This document shows positions 1 to 5,434 of a stretch of DNA of 5,434 bases, one piece after another. Under the pieces are notes generated by a model. The model had not been told where the DNA came from and did no database searches. It worked only from the letters and a program-made list of their open reading frames with translations. Position 1 is the first letter of the stretch. Each line of letters begins with the position of its first letter. The position numbers were made by a program, and so were the translations under genes. This DNA comes from an uncultured Saprospiraceae bacterium. Lineage in GTDB: Bacteria > Bacteroidota > Bacteroidia > Chitinophagales > Saprospiraceae. Where the stretch lies: assembly GCA_937930625.1 (NCBI GenBank), contig CALHBW010000531.1, positions 1-5,434 on the forward strand, written 5' to 3'.

Positions 1-684
1 GTTATTACCTTTGACGACGGACATCGCTCTAATTATGACTTGTTGGAAGCATTCAAGCAATATAAGTTACGCCCTACCATTTATTTGTGTACTGCCATCG
101 TTGCCACTCAACGCAAATATTGGTGGACAGTTGTTTCGGGCGTAGTGGAGCAGGAAGCCTTAAAAAAAATTCCTAATAAAAATCGGTTGGCACACCTCAA
201 AAAAGAACGCGGACATACCAATGAAAAAGGATATTCTGATACGCCCACAGCTCTCACAGCAACCGAATTAAAAGAAATGATGTCCTACGTGGACTTTGAG
301 GCACATACGCGATTTCACCCTATTATGACCACACTTTCGGAGGCTGAATTAGCTGGAGAAGTAAATCAACAAGGGGAAGACTTAGAGCTACTGGGTATTA
401 CAGCACAACACTTTGCCTATCCCAATGGAGATTACTCCGAAGATATTATCAAAGCACTTCAATTGGCAGGTTTCCAATCTGCCCGGACAACAGATGTCGG
501 TTGGTGTAATCTTGGCACTGACCTCTATCGGCTCAAATCTCTCGGTATCACAGATACTGCCTCCATCGCCAAACTCAAAATTCAATTATCGGGAATATTT
601 GGCTGGGCACTTTACGTCATAAAAAGTCGTAATTTTAGAGGAAAAAAAAATATTATTCAAATTGATGAACACTATGAAAAATAA
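1..684 (+). CDS. Polysaccharide deacetylase (NodB/CE4 fold), 5'-truncated by window edge
   Basis: The reading frame is open from base 1, so the start lies outside the window; 227 residues are visible. It would remove N- or O-acetyl groups from a polysaccharide or its lipid-linked precursor, using a metal ion. Seen directly: the NodB motif 1 TFDDGH at visible residues 3-8 (catalytic and metal-binding Asp pair), motif 2 as HTRFH at 102-106 (two metal-ligand His), motif 3 FAYPNGDY at 138-145, the AGFQSA stretch near 156, and an LYRL segment near 175 where the last family motif usually lies. All main catalytic elements are therefore present. Between motifs 1 and 2 lies a long Lys-rich insert. The C-terminus has a hydrophobic patch (about residues 197-207) and then a basic tail; no cleavable signal can be judged because the N-terminus is missing. 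The end overlaps the next gene by 20 nt, which suggests translational coupling. The family is clear; the exact substrate is unknown. Confidence 0.9.
   Translation, partial: VITFDDGHRSNYDLLEAFKQYKLRPTIYLCTAIVATQRKYWWTVVSGVVEQEALKKIPNKNRLAHLKKERGHTNEKGYSDTPTALTATELKEMMSYVDFEAHTRFHPIMTTLSEAELAGEVNQQGEDLELLGITAQHFAYPNGDYSEDIIKALQLAGFQSARTTDVGWCNLGTDLYRLKSLGITDTASIAKLKIQLSGIFGWALYVIKSRNFRGKKNIIQIDEHYEK
642..650 (+). repeat. Nine-A homopolymer run at the deacetylase-GNAT junction
   Basis: Nine consecutive A residues lie within the last 15 codons of the deacetylase gene, just before the start codons of the GNAT gene. Both the deacetylase frame and the GNAT frame are open through this point, so loss of one A would fuse the two proteins. 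Runs of eight A occur elsewhere in the window (162-169, 4374-4381), so long A runs are not rare in this genome. Confidence 0.6.
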
Positions 685-1735
685 AAAAGAATACTATATT
701 GAAGATACTTACACTGGTACAGCAGAAGAACTTGCAGCACTATTTGCAACCGGATACTCGGAAGCGTATGATATTTGCAATCCTTCATTTTTGAAATGGC
801 AATATTTTGATAATCCCAATGGTAATGCGGTCATCGTATCTACACGCGATAAAATCACTAACGAACTTGGAGGGGTGTATGTCGTCAATCCGGTTGACTT
901 GATGATTGACGGTCAACGTGTCAAGGCTGCTCTATCGCTCAATACGTTTATCCGAGAAGATTTCAGAGGACTGGGATTGTTTACCAAAACTGCTCAAAAA
1001 TGTTATGAACAAACTCTTAAAAGAAACATTGACATTGTTATTGGTTTTCCAAATAATAACTCCTATCATGGCTTTATCAAAAAACTCTCTTTCGCAGATA
1101 TGGGAAACATCAATTACCTCATCAAGCCCCTCAACTTATTGGGAGTCCTCAAAAATAGTTTATTAAAAAATAATAATACTCTCCAAATTAATATTCCCGA
1201 AAAACAGCTTTCACAACACTTTATAATTAAAAAATATAATGAGAAATTAACTCCGAAAATTACCACATTTTTCGATGCTGTAAATAATACCCATCAATTC
1301 ACCACTGCACGAGACCTCAATTACCTCAAATGGCGGTACATCAATCACCCTTCTAATGATTATCACATTCATTTCATTGAAAAAGACGACACCATATATG
1401 CCATGACTATTTTTGCCATAGACCCCAAAAACAGCCAGCCAAGTGCCAACTTAGCCGACTTTTGTGCCTTAAATAATCACAAACAAGCGGCTTCTGTATT
1501 GCTCAGTTATACCTCAAAAACGCTCAAAAAGAATGGTGTTCTTTTCATAAAATCCTTTGCCCAGCCCCAGACCATAGAATATCAAATCCTCAAAAAACAG
1601 CGCTTTCTCAAAAAGGAAAAATTATCGCGCGAAACCGTTTTTTCACCCTTTATTTATCGAAATTTATCACAAAACCAATACGATGTATCTCTTGACAATT
1701 GGCACATTGTAATGGGAGACTGTGATGTTGCCTAA
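665..1735 (+). CDS. GNAT-family acyltransferase of polysaccharide-cluster type
   Basis: This 356-residue cytosolic protein probably transfers an acyl group from an acyl-CoA (or similar donor) to an amine on a sugar. Seen directly: a GNAT motif-A-like loop FRGLGLF at residues 100-106 (cofactor-binding R-x-G-x-G type), preceded by a beta-strand-like stretch ALSLNTFI. A second half begins at YLKWRYINHP (220-229) and echoes FLKWQYFDNP at 42-51, so the protein looks like two related GNAT-like domains. It ends in NWHIVMGDCD, a W-x(4)-GD-x-D tail I associate with acetyltransferases of exopolysaccharide loci. The start is ambiguous: TTG at 662, ATG at 665 and ATG at 674 are all in frame. ATG 665 is chosen; ATG 674 would remove three residues and leave an 11-nt overlap. 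No Shine-Dalgarno sequence lies at usable spacing (AGAGG at 637-641 is too far upstream). Overlap with the deacetylase gene suggests coupled expression and a shared substrate. The fold is fairly sure, the acceptor unknown. Confidence 0.8.
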   Translation: MNTMKNKKEYYIEDTYTGTAEELAALFATGYSEAYDICNPSFLKWQYFDNPNGNAVIVSTRDKITNELGGVYVVNPVDLMIDGQRVKAALSLNTFIREDFRGLGLFTKTAQKCYEQTLKRNIDIVIGFPNNNSYHGFIKKLSFADMGNINYLIKPLNLLGVLKNSLLKNNNTLQINIPEKQLSQHFIIKKYNEKLTPKITTFFDAVNNTHQFTTARDLNYLKWRYINHPSNDYHIHFIEKDDTIYAMTIFAIDPKNSQPSANLADFCALNNHKQAASVLLSYTSKTLKKNGVLFIKSFAQPQTIEYQILKKQRFLKKEKLSRETVFSPFIYRNLSQNQYDVSLDNWHIVMGDCDVA

Positions 1736-1753
1736 AAATTGCCTACCAAAAAA

Positions 1754-1780
1754 CAATTACCAATAATCAATCACTAACAT
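1754..1780 (+). repeat. Degenerate heptamer block ahead of the amidotransferase start
   Basis: Three consecutive 7-nt units, CAATTAC (1754-1760), CAATAAT (1761-1767) and CAATCAC (1768-1774), share the CAAT head and are followed by TAACAT and the ATG at 1781. They fill most of the 45-nt spacer. No Shine-Dalgarno sequence is present, so the block occupies the place where one would be expected. Its role is unknown. Confidence 0.55.
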
Positions 1781-3700
1781 ATGTGCGGAATCTGCGGAAT
1801 TATAGACCTTGCTGACGCTCAAAATAACTTGAGGGCAAGCTATATTGACCTTGCGAATCAGGCTATGCACCATCGCGGACCTGACGAGGACGGTGTGTAT
1901 GCCGACGATTGGGGAAGCATCGCTATGCGCCGATTGTCAATTATTGACCTGAGTGGCGGTACACAACCCATTTATAATGAGGACGGCAGCCTCGTGATTG
2001 TGATGAATGGCGAAATCTACAATTACCGCGAACTCCGCGATATGCTCCAAGCCAAAGGGCATCAATTCAAGACGCACTCAGATACTGAAACCCTCGTACA
2101 CCTTTACGAAGAATATGGTACGGAAATGCCCAAATACCTCAAAGGCATGTTTGCATTTGCTTTGATAGACAGAAAGCAGAAACGCCTTTTTATCGGGCGC
2201 GACCGCTTTGGAGAGAAGCCGCTTTTTTATTATCACGACAGTAAAATATTTGCTTTTGCCAGCGAACTAAAATCACTGCTCCAACACCCGAAAATTCCTC
2301 GCAAACTCAATCGGGAAGCCCTGCTTTATTACCTCCAAATTAGCTTTGTTCCCGACCCGATGACACTACTCCAAGACATTCACAGCCTACCGCCGGGTTG
2401 CTGTATGACTTTGGATGCCGATGGGAAAATGAAATCTTGGGCATACTTTGAACCGGACTACACCATTGACGATTCGCTCAAAACCGAACAAGATGTCATC
2501 GACATGTTGCGTCCCAAATTGGAACAAGCAGTTGTTCGACAAAAGGTAAGTGATGTACCTTTAGGAGCTTTTCTCTCTGGTGGAATTGATTCGAGTACAG
2601 TCGTGGCGATGTTGCAAAAAAACAGCACTGAACGCATCAAAACATTTACTGTAAAATTCGAGGAAGCGACCTACGACGAAAGCCACATTGCGCGTGAGGT
2701 AGCCCAAAAACTCGATACCGACCATCACGAAATCACTATCCCAAATCAAAATTTTACAGAAGATATTTTCTGGACAATTATAGACCATGTAGGGACACCA
2801 TTTCCTGACTCGTCCGCGATTCCTACTTATTTTATCAGCAAAGAAATTCGCAAGCATGTCAAAGTGGCATTGAGTGGCGATGGGGGCGATGAATTGTTTG
2901 GTGGCTATCCTGTATTTGATTGGTATCGGAAAATACGGTCACTACAAAAAATACCCTCAGTACTACGAAAAGGCGCAGTGGGTTTGCTTGATTTTCAGTC
3001 CAATTTACCAATATTGGGCAATAGTTCAAAGGTGCGTCAGGCGCGCCGTGCTTTCAGTGCTTCTATGGCAAGCCACGAAGGTTTGGGCATGGCATTGCAC
3101 TATATGTTTGAGCCGCGAGAAATCAAAAAAATCGTTGCCAATGGTTTGGCAAGCTCCGAAAAATTGAAAAATACACAAGTATATTTGCCACCCGAATGGA
3201 AATCATGGAGTCCATTACGGCAGATGATGTATTATCGTTTACGATACAATTTGCCACTTGATATGCTCGTAAAAGTAGATAGAATGAGCATGGCAAATTC
3301 ACTCGAAGTTCGTGCGCCGTTCCTTGACCCGGATTTGTTTGAGGCATCTTCAAAAATTCCCGACCAATTTTTGCGCCGAGACGGAAAAGGTAAATGGATT
3401 ATCCGCCAAATGATGGCAAATGACTTGCCGGATAGTGTGTTTAATCATCCCAAATCCGGTTTCAGTATCCCGCTTCACAAATATCAAAATGAAGTTTTTG
3501 TCAAACTTGCTGAATCATTTTTTGAAAGCAAAAATCCTGTCGTAAACTTGTTTGATAAAACGGCTCTACAACAAATTCTCCAAAATGGACTTAGTAATCA
3601 GGCAGATAATGCGCGTCATTCAGTCTATAAATCAAGTCATCAACTGTGGTCGCTGATGCAGCTATTCGGTTGGGCGGAAAGATTTGATGTTACAGTGTAA
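1781..3700 (+). CDS. asnB: Glutamine-dependent asparagine synthase-type amidotransferase
   Basis: This complete 639-residue cytosolic enzyme would hydrolyse glutamine, channel the ammonia, and use ATP to adenylate and amidate a carboxylate. Seen directly: an N-terminal class II glutaminase domain (about 2-220) with nucleophile Cys2 in MCGICGI, Arg51, the NGE triad at 76-78 and Asp101 for glutamine binding. The synthetase domain follows, with the pyrophosphate loop SGGIDSS at 266-272, SGDGGDELFGGY at 365-376, DRMSMANSLEVRAPFLD at 500-516 and PKSGF at 557-561. At the position of E. coli AsnB Glu348 it carries Asp367. The length matches the ~630-aa AsnB/AsnO class rather than the 554-aa E. coli AsnB. 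The start is secure: an in-frame TAA lies two codons upstream and the nucleophile must follow the initiator Met. Within a glycan cluster the acceptor may be a uronic acid rather than aspartate (inference); a plain asparagine synthase remains possible. Confidence 0.95.
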   Translation: MCGICGIIDLADAQNNLRASYIDLANQAMHHRGPDEDGVYADDWGSIAMRRLSIIDLSGGTQPIYNEDGSLVIVMNGEIYNYRELRDMLQAKGHQFKTHSDTETLVHLYEEYGTEMPKYLKGMFAFALIDRKQKRLFIGRDRFGEKPLFYYHDSKIFAFASELKSLLQHPKIPRKLNREALLYYLQISFVPDPMTLLQDIHSLPPGCCMTLDADGKMKSWAYFEPDYTIDDSLKTEQDVIDMLRPKLEQAVVRQKVSDVPLGAFLSGGIDSSTVVAMLQKNSTERIKTFTVKFEEATYDESHIAREVAQKLDTDHHEITIPNQNFTEDIFWTIIDHVGTPFPDSSAIPTYFISKEIRKHVKVALSGDGGDELFGGYPVFDWYRKIRSLQKIPSVLRKGAVGLLDFQSNLPILGNSSKVRQARRAFSASMASHEGLGMALHYMFEPREIKKIVANGLASSEKLKNTQVYLPPEWKSWSPLRQMMYYRLRYNLPLDMLVKVDRMSMANSLEVRAPFLDPDLFEASSKIPDQFLRRDGKGKWIIRQMMANDLPDSVFNHPKSGFSIPLHKYQNEVFVKLAESFFESKNPVVNLFDKTALQQILQNGLSNQADNARHSVYKSSHQLWSLMQLFGWAERFDVTV

Positions 3701-3768
3701 TGTCCGCCGTTTTAACGTGAAACTGTCTCACCTCTTAGTACCGATAATTATCTGGTAAACTGCGGACA
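3701..3768 (+). other. 68-nt imperfect inverted repeat with nested hairpins
   Basis: The arms TGTCCGCCGTTT (3701-3712) and AAACTGCGGACA (3757-3768) are complementary at 11 of 12 positions, the mismatch being 3708/3761. Inside are GTGA/TCAC (3717-3720 with 3728-3731) and TACC/GGTA (3739-3742 with 3754-3757) enclosing the perfect palindrome GATAATTATC (3743-3752). As RNA this could form a three-way junction; as DNA it could be a small terminal-inverted-repeat remnant. It starts directly after the amidotransferase stop codon. No T-run follows, so a standard intrinsic terminator is unlikely. No flanking target duplication is evident. The function is not assigned. Confidence 0.55.
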
Positions 3769-3792
3769 GAAAAACAGCAGACTTTCAAACCA

Positions 3793-3823
3793 TTCAAAAT
3801 TCATTCGTTCAAAATTCAAAATT
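3793..3823 (+). repeat. TTCAAAA heptamer block ahead of the glycosyltransferase start
   Basis: TTCAAAA occurs at 3793-3799, 3808-3814 and 3815-3821, with the diverged unit TTCATTCG at 3800-3807; a further partial match, TTCAAAC, lies at 3784-3790. The block ends two bases before the GTG start at 3824. The last two copies are exactly tandem. It resembles short heptameric tandem repeats known from some bacterial genomes; here it takes the place of a ribosome-binding site, and its role is unknown. Confidence 0.65.
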
Positions 3824-4930
3824 GTGAAACCAAAGGTACTCTTCGTCGGTTCATTTGTTCAAAAAAGCAAAAGCGGACATGTGGGTGGACAAATGTTTGC
3901 TTGCAATTCGCTAATAAATAGTCGATTATCAGATTTGGTCGATTGGCACTTGATAGACACGACAGCCACCACAAATAAAAAACGTAGTTTCATACAACGT
4001 GCTTACAAATCCTCCCTTCGTTTAGCAAAATTTGAATGGATGCTACTGACGAAAAAGATAGATATTGTTTTGTTATTTACATCACACGGCTTTTCGTTTC
4101 GCGAAAAGGGAATGATGTTGCGGATGGCTAAATTATTTGGTAAAAAAACTATTATAGCACCGCGTTCGGGCTTGATAAAAAACGATGTGGAAACTTCTGA
4201 GTCCATGCGAAGTTTTGTGTCGGACATTATCCGAAAAACAGACCATGTGATTTGTCAAGGACCATCATGGAAAACCTATTATAGTGAATTATCAGGCGAA
4301 ACAAATTTGGATAAATTTGTTGTCATCCATAATTGGATAGATACCAAGCCGTATTTACGTGAACATTCTCCCGAAAAAAAATCTATACCTGTACGAGTAG
4401 TATATTTAGGATGGGTAAATCGCAATAAAGGAATTTTTGATTTATTGGATGCTGTAAAATTATTAAATGAAGAAGGAATCGAAAGCTTTATTGTAGATGT
4501 CGCAGGTAATGGAGACGCTTTTGACGAAGCTGTGAATTATGCCAAGACATTGGGTATTGCAGAGTTGATTGATTTTAAAAACTGGGTGATGGGCGAGTCA
4601 AAAATTGACCTTTTGCACAGTGGCGATATTTATGTGATTCCTTCTTATCGGGAAGGTTATCCCAATTCGCTACTCGAAGCAATGTCTTGCGGGCTACCGC
4701 CGATAGCTACCAGTGTCGGTGCAATTCCTGATGTTATCCAAGATGGCGAAAACGGTTATCTTTTTCCGGCAGGAAATGCAAAGATGCTAAAAGAAAAACT
4801 ATACGACCTTATCTTGCATCCCGAAAAAAGAGCGACCTTTGGTGCAAATGCCAAAGCTACTGTATTGAGGAATAATACTGTGGAACGAGCAGTACATACG
4901 TTCAGTGAAGTTTTTAAAAACCTTTCTTAA
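3824..4930 (+). CDS. Glycosyltransferase family 4 (GT-B fold, retaining)
   Basis: This complete 368-residue protein should transfer a sugar from a nucleotide-sugar donor to a growing lipid-linked glycan at the cytoplasmic face of the inner membrane. Seen directly: an N-terminal Rossmann strand KVLFVGSF (4-11) and a Gly loop SGHVGGQ (17-23); the APRSGL segment (112-117), which matches the spRG-type loop of family 4; the domain junction near HNWID (169-173); the C-terminal start VVYLGWVNRNKGIFDLLDA (192-210) with donor-phosphate-binding Arg200 and Lys202; and the E-x7-E motif in EGYPNSLLE (Glu277 and Glu285), followed by GLPPIAT. No membrane span is visible. The start is GTG: the upstream frame is open back to a stop at 3713-3715 but holds no ATG, and the Rossmann strand begins at once. 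The donor and acceptor cannot be read from the sequence. The spacer to the sulfotransferase gene is 48 nt, consistent with one operon. Confidence 0.92.
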   Translation: MKPKVLFVGSFVQKSKSGHVGGQMFACNSLINSRLSDLVDWHLIDTTATTNKKRSFIQRAYKSSLRLAKFEWMLLTKKIDIVLLFTSHGFSFREKGMMLRMAKLFGKKTIIAPRSGLIKNDVETSESMRSFVSDIIRKTDHVICQGPSWKTYYSELSGETNLDKFVVIHNWIDTKPYLREHSPEKKSIPVRVVYLGWVNRNKGIFDLLDAVKLLNEEGIESFIVDVAGNGDAFDEAVNYAKTLGIAELIDFKNWVMGESKIDLLHSGDIYVIPSYREGYPNSLLEAMSCGLPPIATSVGAIPDVIQDGENGYLFPAGNAKMLKEKLYDLILHPEKRATFGANAKATVLRNNTVERAVHTFSEVFKNLS

Positions 4931-4945
4931 ATATGCTCTAAAATA

Positions 4946-4961
4946 ATGGTCTATTGACCAT
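4946..4961 (+). repeat. Short hairpin after the glycosyltransferase gene
   Basis: ATGGTC (4946-4951) and GACCAT (4956-4961) form a perfect 6-bp stem around a TATT loop, 15 nt after the stop codon. No T-run follows, so it does not qualify as an intrinsic terminator. It partly overlaps the heptamer block and may be incidental. Confidence 0.35.
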
Positions 4962-4978
4962 AGGCTATCGACTAAAAC
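4951..4978 (+). repeat. Degenerate heptamer block ahead of the sulfotransferase start
   Basis: Four consecutive 7-nt units, CTATTGA (4951-4957), CCATAGG (4958-4964), CTATCGA (4965-4971) and CTAAAAC (4972-4978), end exactly at the ATG at 4979. The first and third differ at one base; the second and fourth are more diverged. No Shine-Dalgarno sequence is present. The role is unknown. Confidence 0.5.
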
Positions 4979-5434
4979 ATGAAACCTTTCATTTGCTTTG
5001 TACACATCGGAAAAAATGGTGGAACGACCTTCCATCAAATTCTGCATGATAATGTGCCTAGATTTTTCAGTATTGATCAGCATAGAAAGACTAACGGAGA
5101 ATTTAGTAAAGATCATCTCAGGAAATTTCTTCGCACTACTACAGCCAGGGGAGTAGGCGGACACACACTGAAGCCCTATCTCAATTATGAATCCGTTGTC
5201 AAACGCCCCATTTTTTACATTACTTTTTTGCGCGAACCCGTCAAAAGGTACGTTTCGGTCGTCAACTATCGCATGTATCAGGGTTGGTCGCCCGATATTG
5301 AGCATACCTTTACCTACCCAAGATATCAAGACAACCAAGTCCGACATCTGGTAGGTAAGCGTGAGTTCAATAGCGCGAGTGACATGATCCACCGAATTGA
5401 TTTTGTGGGCATTTTAGAAGAATATGACACCTCG
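4979..5434 (+). CDS. PAPS-dependent sulfotransferase, 3'-truncated by window edge
   Basis: The frame stays open to the window end; 152 residues are visible. The enzyme would move sulfate from PAPS to a hydroxyl or amine of a sugar. Seen directly: the 5'-phosphosulfate-binding loop HIGKNGGTTF (9-18), close to the usual hIpKTGGTS but with Asn for the Thr after Lys; and the 3'-phosphate-binding segment FLREPVKRYVSVVNY (83-97), with the family Arg85 and Ser93. Further family-like segments are GGHTL (60-64), DNQVRHLVG (118-126) and FVGILEEYD (142-150). This order fits the sulfotransferase family 2 type (heparan 2-O-sulfotransferase-like, PF03567) better than the cytosolic aryl-sulfotransferase type. 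No signal peptide precedes the loop, so it acts in the cytoplasm. The start is firm: an in-frame TAA lies two codons upstream (4973-4975) and the PAPS loop starts at residue 9. A 197-codon antisense frame crosses it but shows no recognisable motif. Family subtype and acceptor are inferred. Confidence 0.85.
   Translation, partial: MKPFICFVHIGKNGGTTFHQILHDNVPRFFSIDQHRKTNGEFSKDHLRKFLRTTTARGVGGHTLKPYLNYESVVKRPIFYITFLREPVKRYVSVVNYRMYQGWSPDIEHTFTYPRYQDNQVRHLVGKREFNSASDMIHRIDFVGILEEYDTS

Noticed and set aside
906..1166. An 86-codon + strand frame inside the GNAT gene
   Set aside because: Shadow frame of the GNAT domain with no domain features.
2561..2857. A 98-codon minus-strand frame, and similar frames at 2458-2640 and 3123-3353, inside the amidotransferase gene
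   Set aside because: They lie fully inside a strongly conserved coding region and have no motif of their own.
2874..3167. A 97-codon + strand frame within the amidotransferase gene
   Set aside because: It is an alternative frame of the conserved synthetase domain; no start signal or recognisable protein features.
3717..3758. Thirteen-codon GTG-started mini-frame inside the inverted-repeat element, possible leader peptide
   Set aside because: Too short to support, no ribosome-binding site, and no run of a regulatory amino acid to suggest attenuation.
3701..3780. Intrinsic terminator after the amidotransferase gene
   Set aside because: The hairpin is followed by an A-rich stretch, not a T-run, on the + strand.
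3701..3823. A Bacteroidota-type promoter (TAnnTTTG with an upstream TTG) in the longest spacer
   Set aside because: No match to the -7 motif was found; the spacing of all genes is compatible with read-through from upstream.
4799..5392. A 197-codon open frame on the minus strand across the end of the glycosyltransferase and the sulfotransferase gene
   Set aside because: It overlaps two + strand genes with clear family motifs, shows no recognisable domain itself, and has no upstream signal; it is best read as a chance antisense frame.

Overview
This 5.4-kb window is a stretch of a surface-polysaccharide (capsule, O-antigen or exopolysaccharide) biosynthesis and decoration cluster. All five genes lie on the + strand and are closely packed, so they probably form one operon or part of one. 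The organism is most likely a member of the Bacteroidota. The reasons are an AT-leaning composition, start codons without a convincing Shine-Dalgarno sequence but with A-rich upstream DNA, and protein sequences of the type common in that phylum's glycan loci. This assignment is inference; no taxonomic marker gene is present.

Layout: (1) 1-684, the 3' part of a NodB-type polysaccharide deacetylase, cut by the left edge. (2) 665-1735, a GNAT-fold acyltransferase whose start overlaps the deacetylase end. (3) 1781-3700, a complete glutamine-dependent asparagine-synthase-type amidotransferase of 639 aa. (4) 3701-3823, the longest spacer (123 nt), holding a 68-nt imperfect inverted repeat with nested hairpins and then a heptameric repeat block. 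(5) 3824-4930, a family-4 glycosyltransferase starting at GTG. (6) 4979-5434, the 5' part of a PAPS-dependent sulfotransferase, cut by the right edge. No stretch over 300 bases lacks a gene. No RNA gene, CRISPR array, intact mobile element or clear intrinsic terminator was found.

Functionally, one gene extends the glycan (glycosyltransferase) and the other four change its chemistry. The deacetylase would expose amines, the GNAT protein could acylate them, the amidotransferase could turn uronic-acid carboxylates into amides, and the sulfotransferase adds sulfate. Together they suggest a heavily decorated, probably sulfated polysaccharide with tuned charge. The substrates are inferred, not shown by the sequence.

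The least expected signals are non-coding. Each of the three spacers of 45 nt or more carries a different set of degenerate 7-nt repeat units that runs up to the next start codon, and the spacer after the amidotransferase gene begins with a possible folded element directly after the stop codon.
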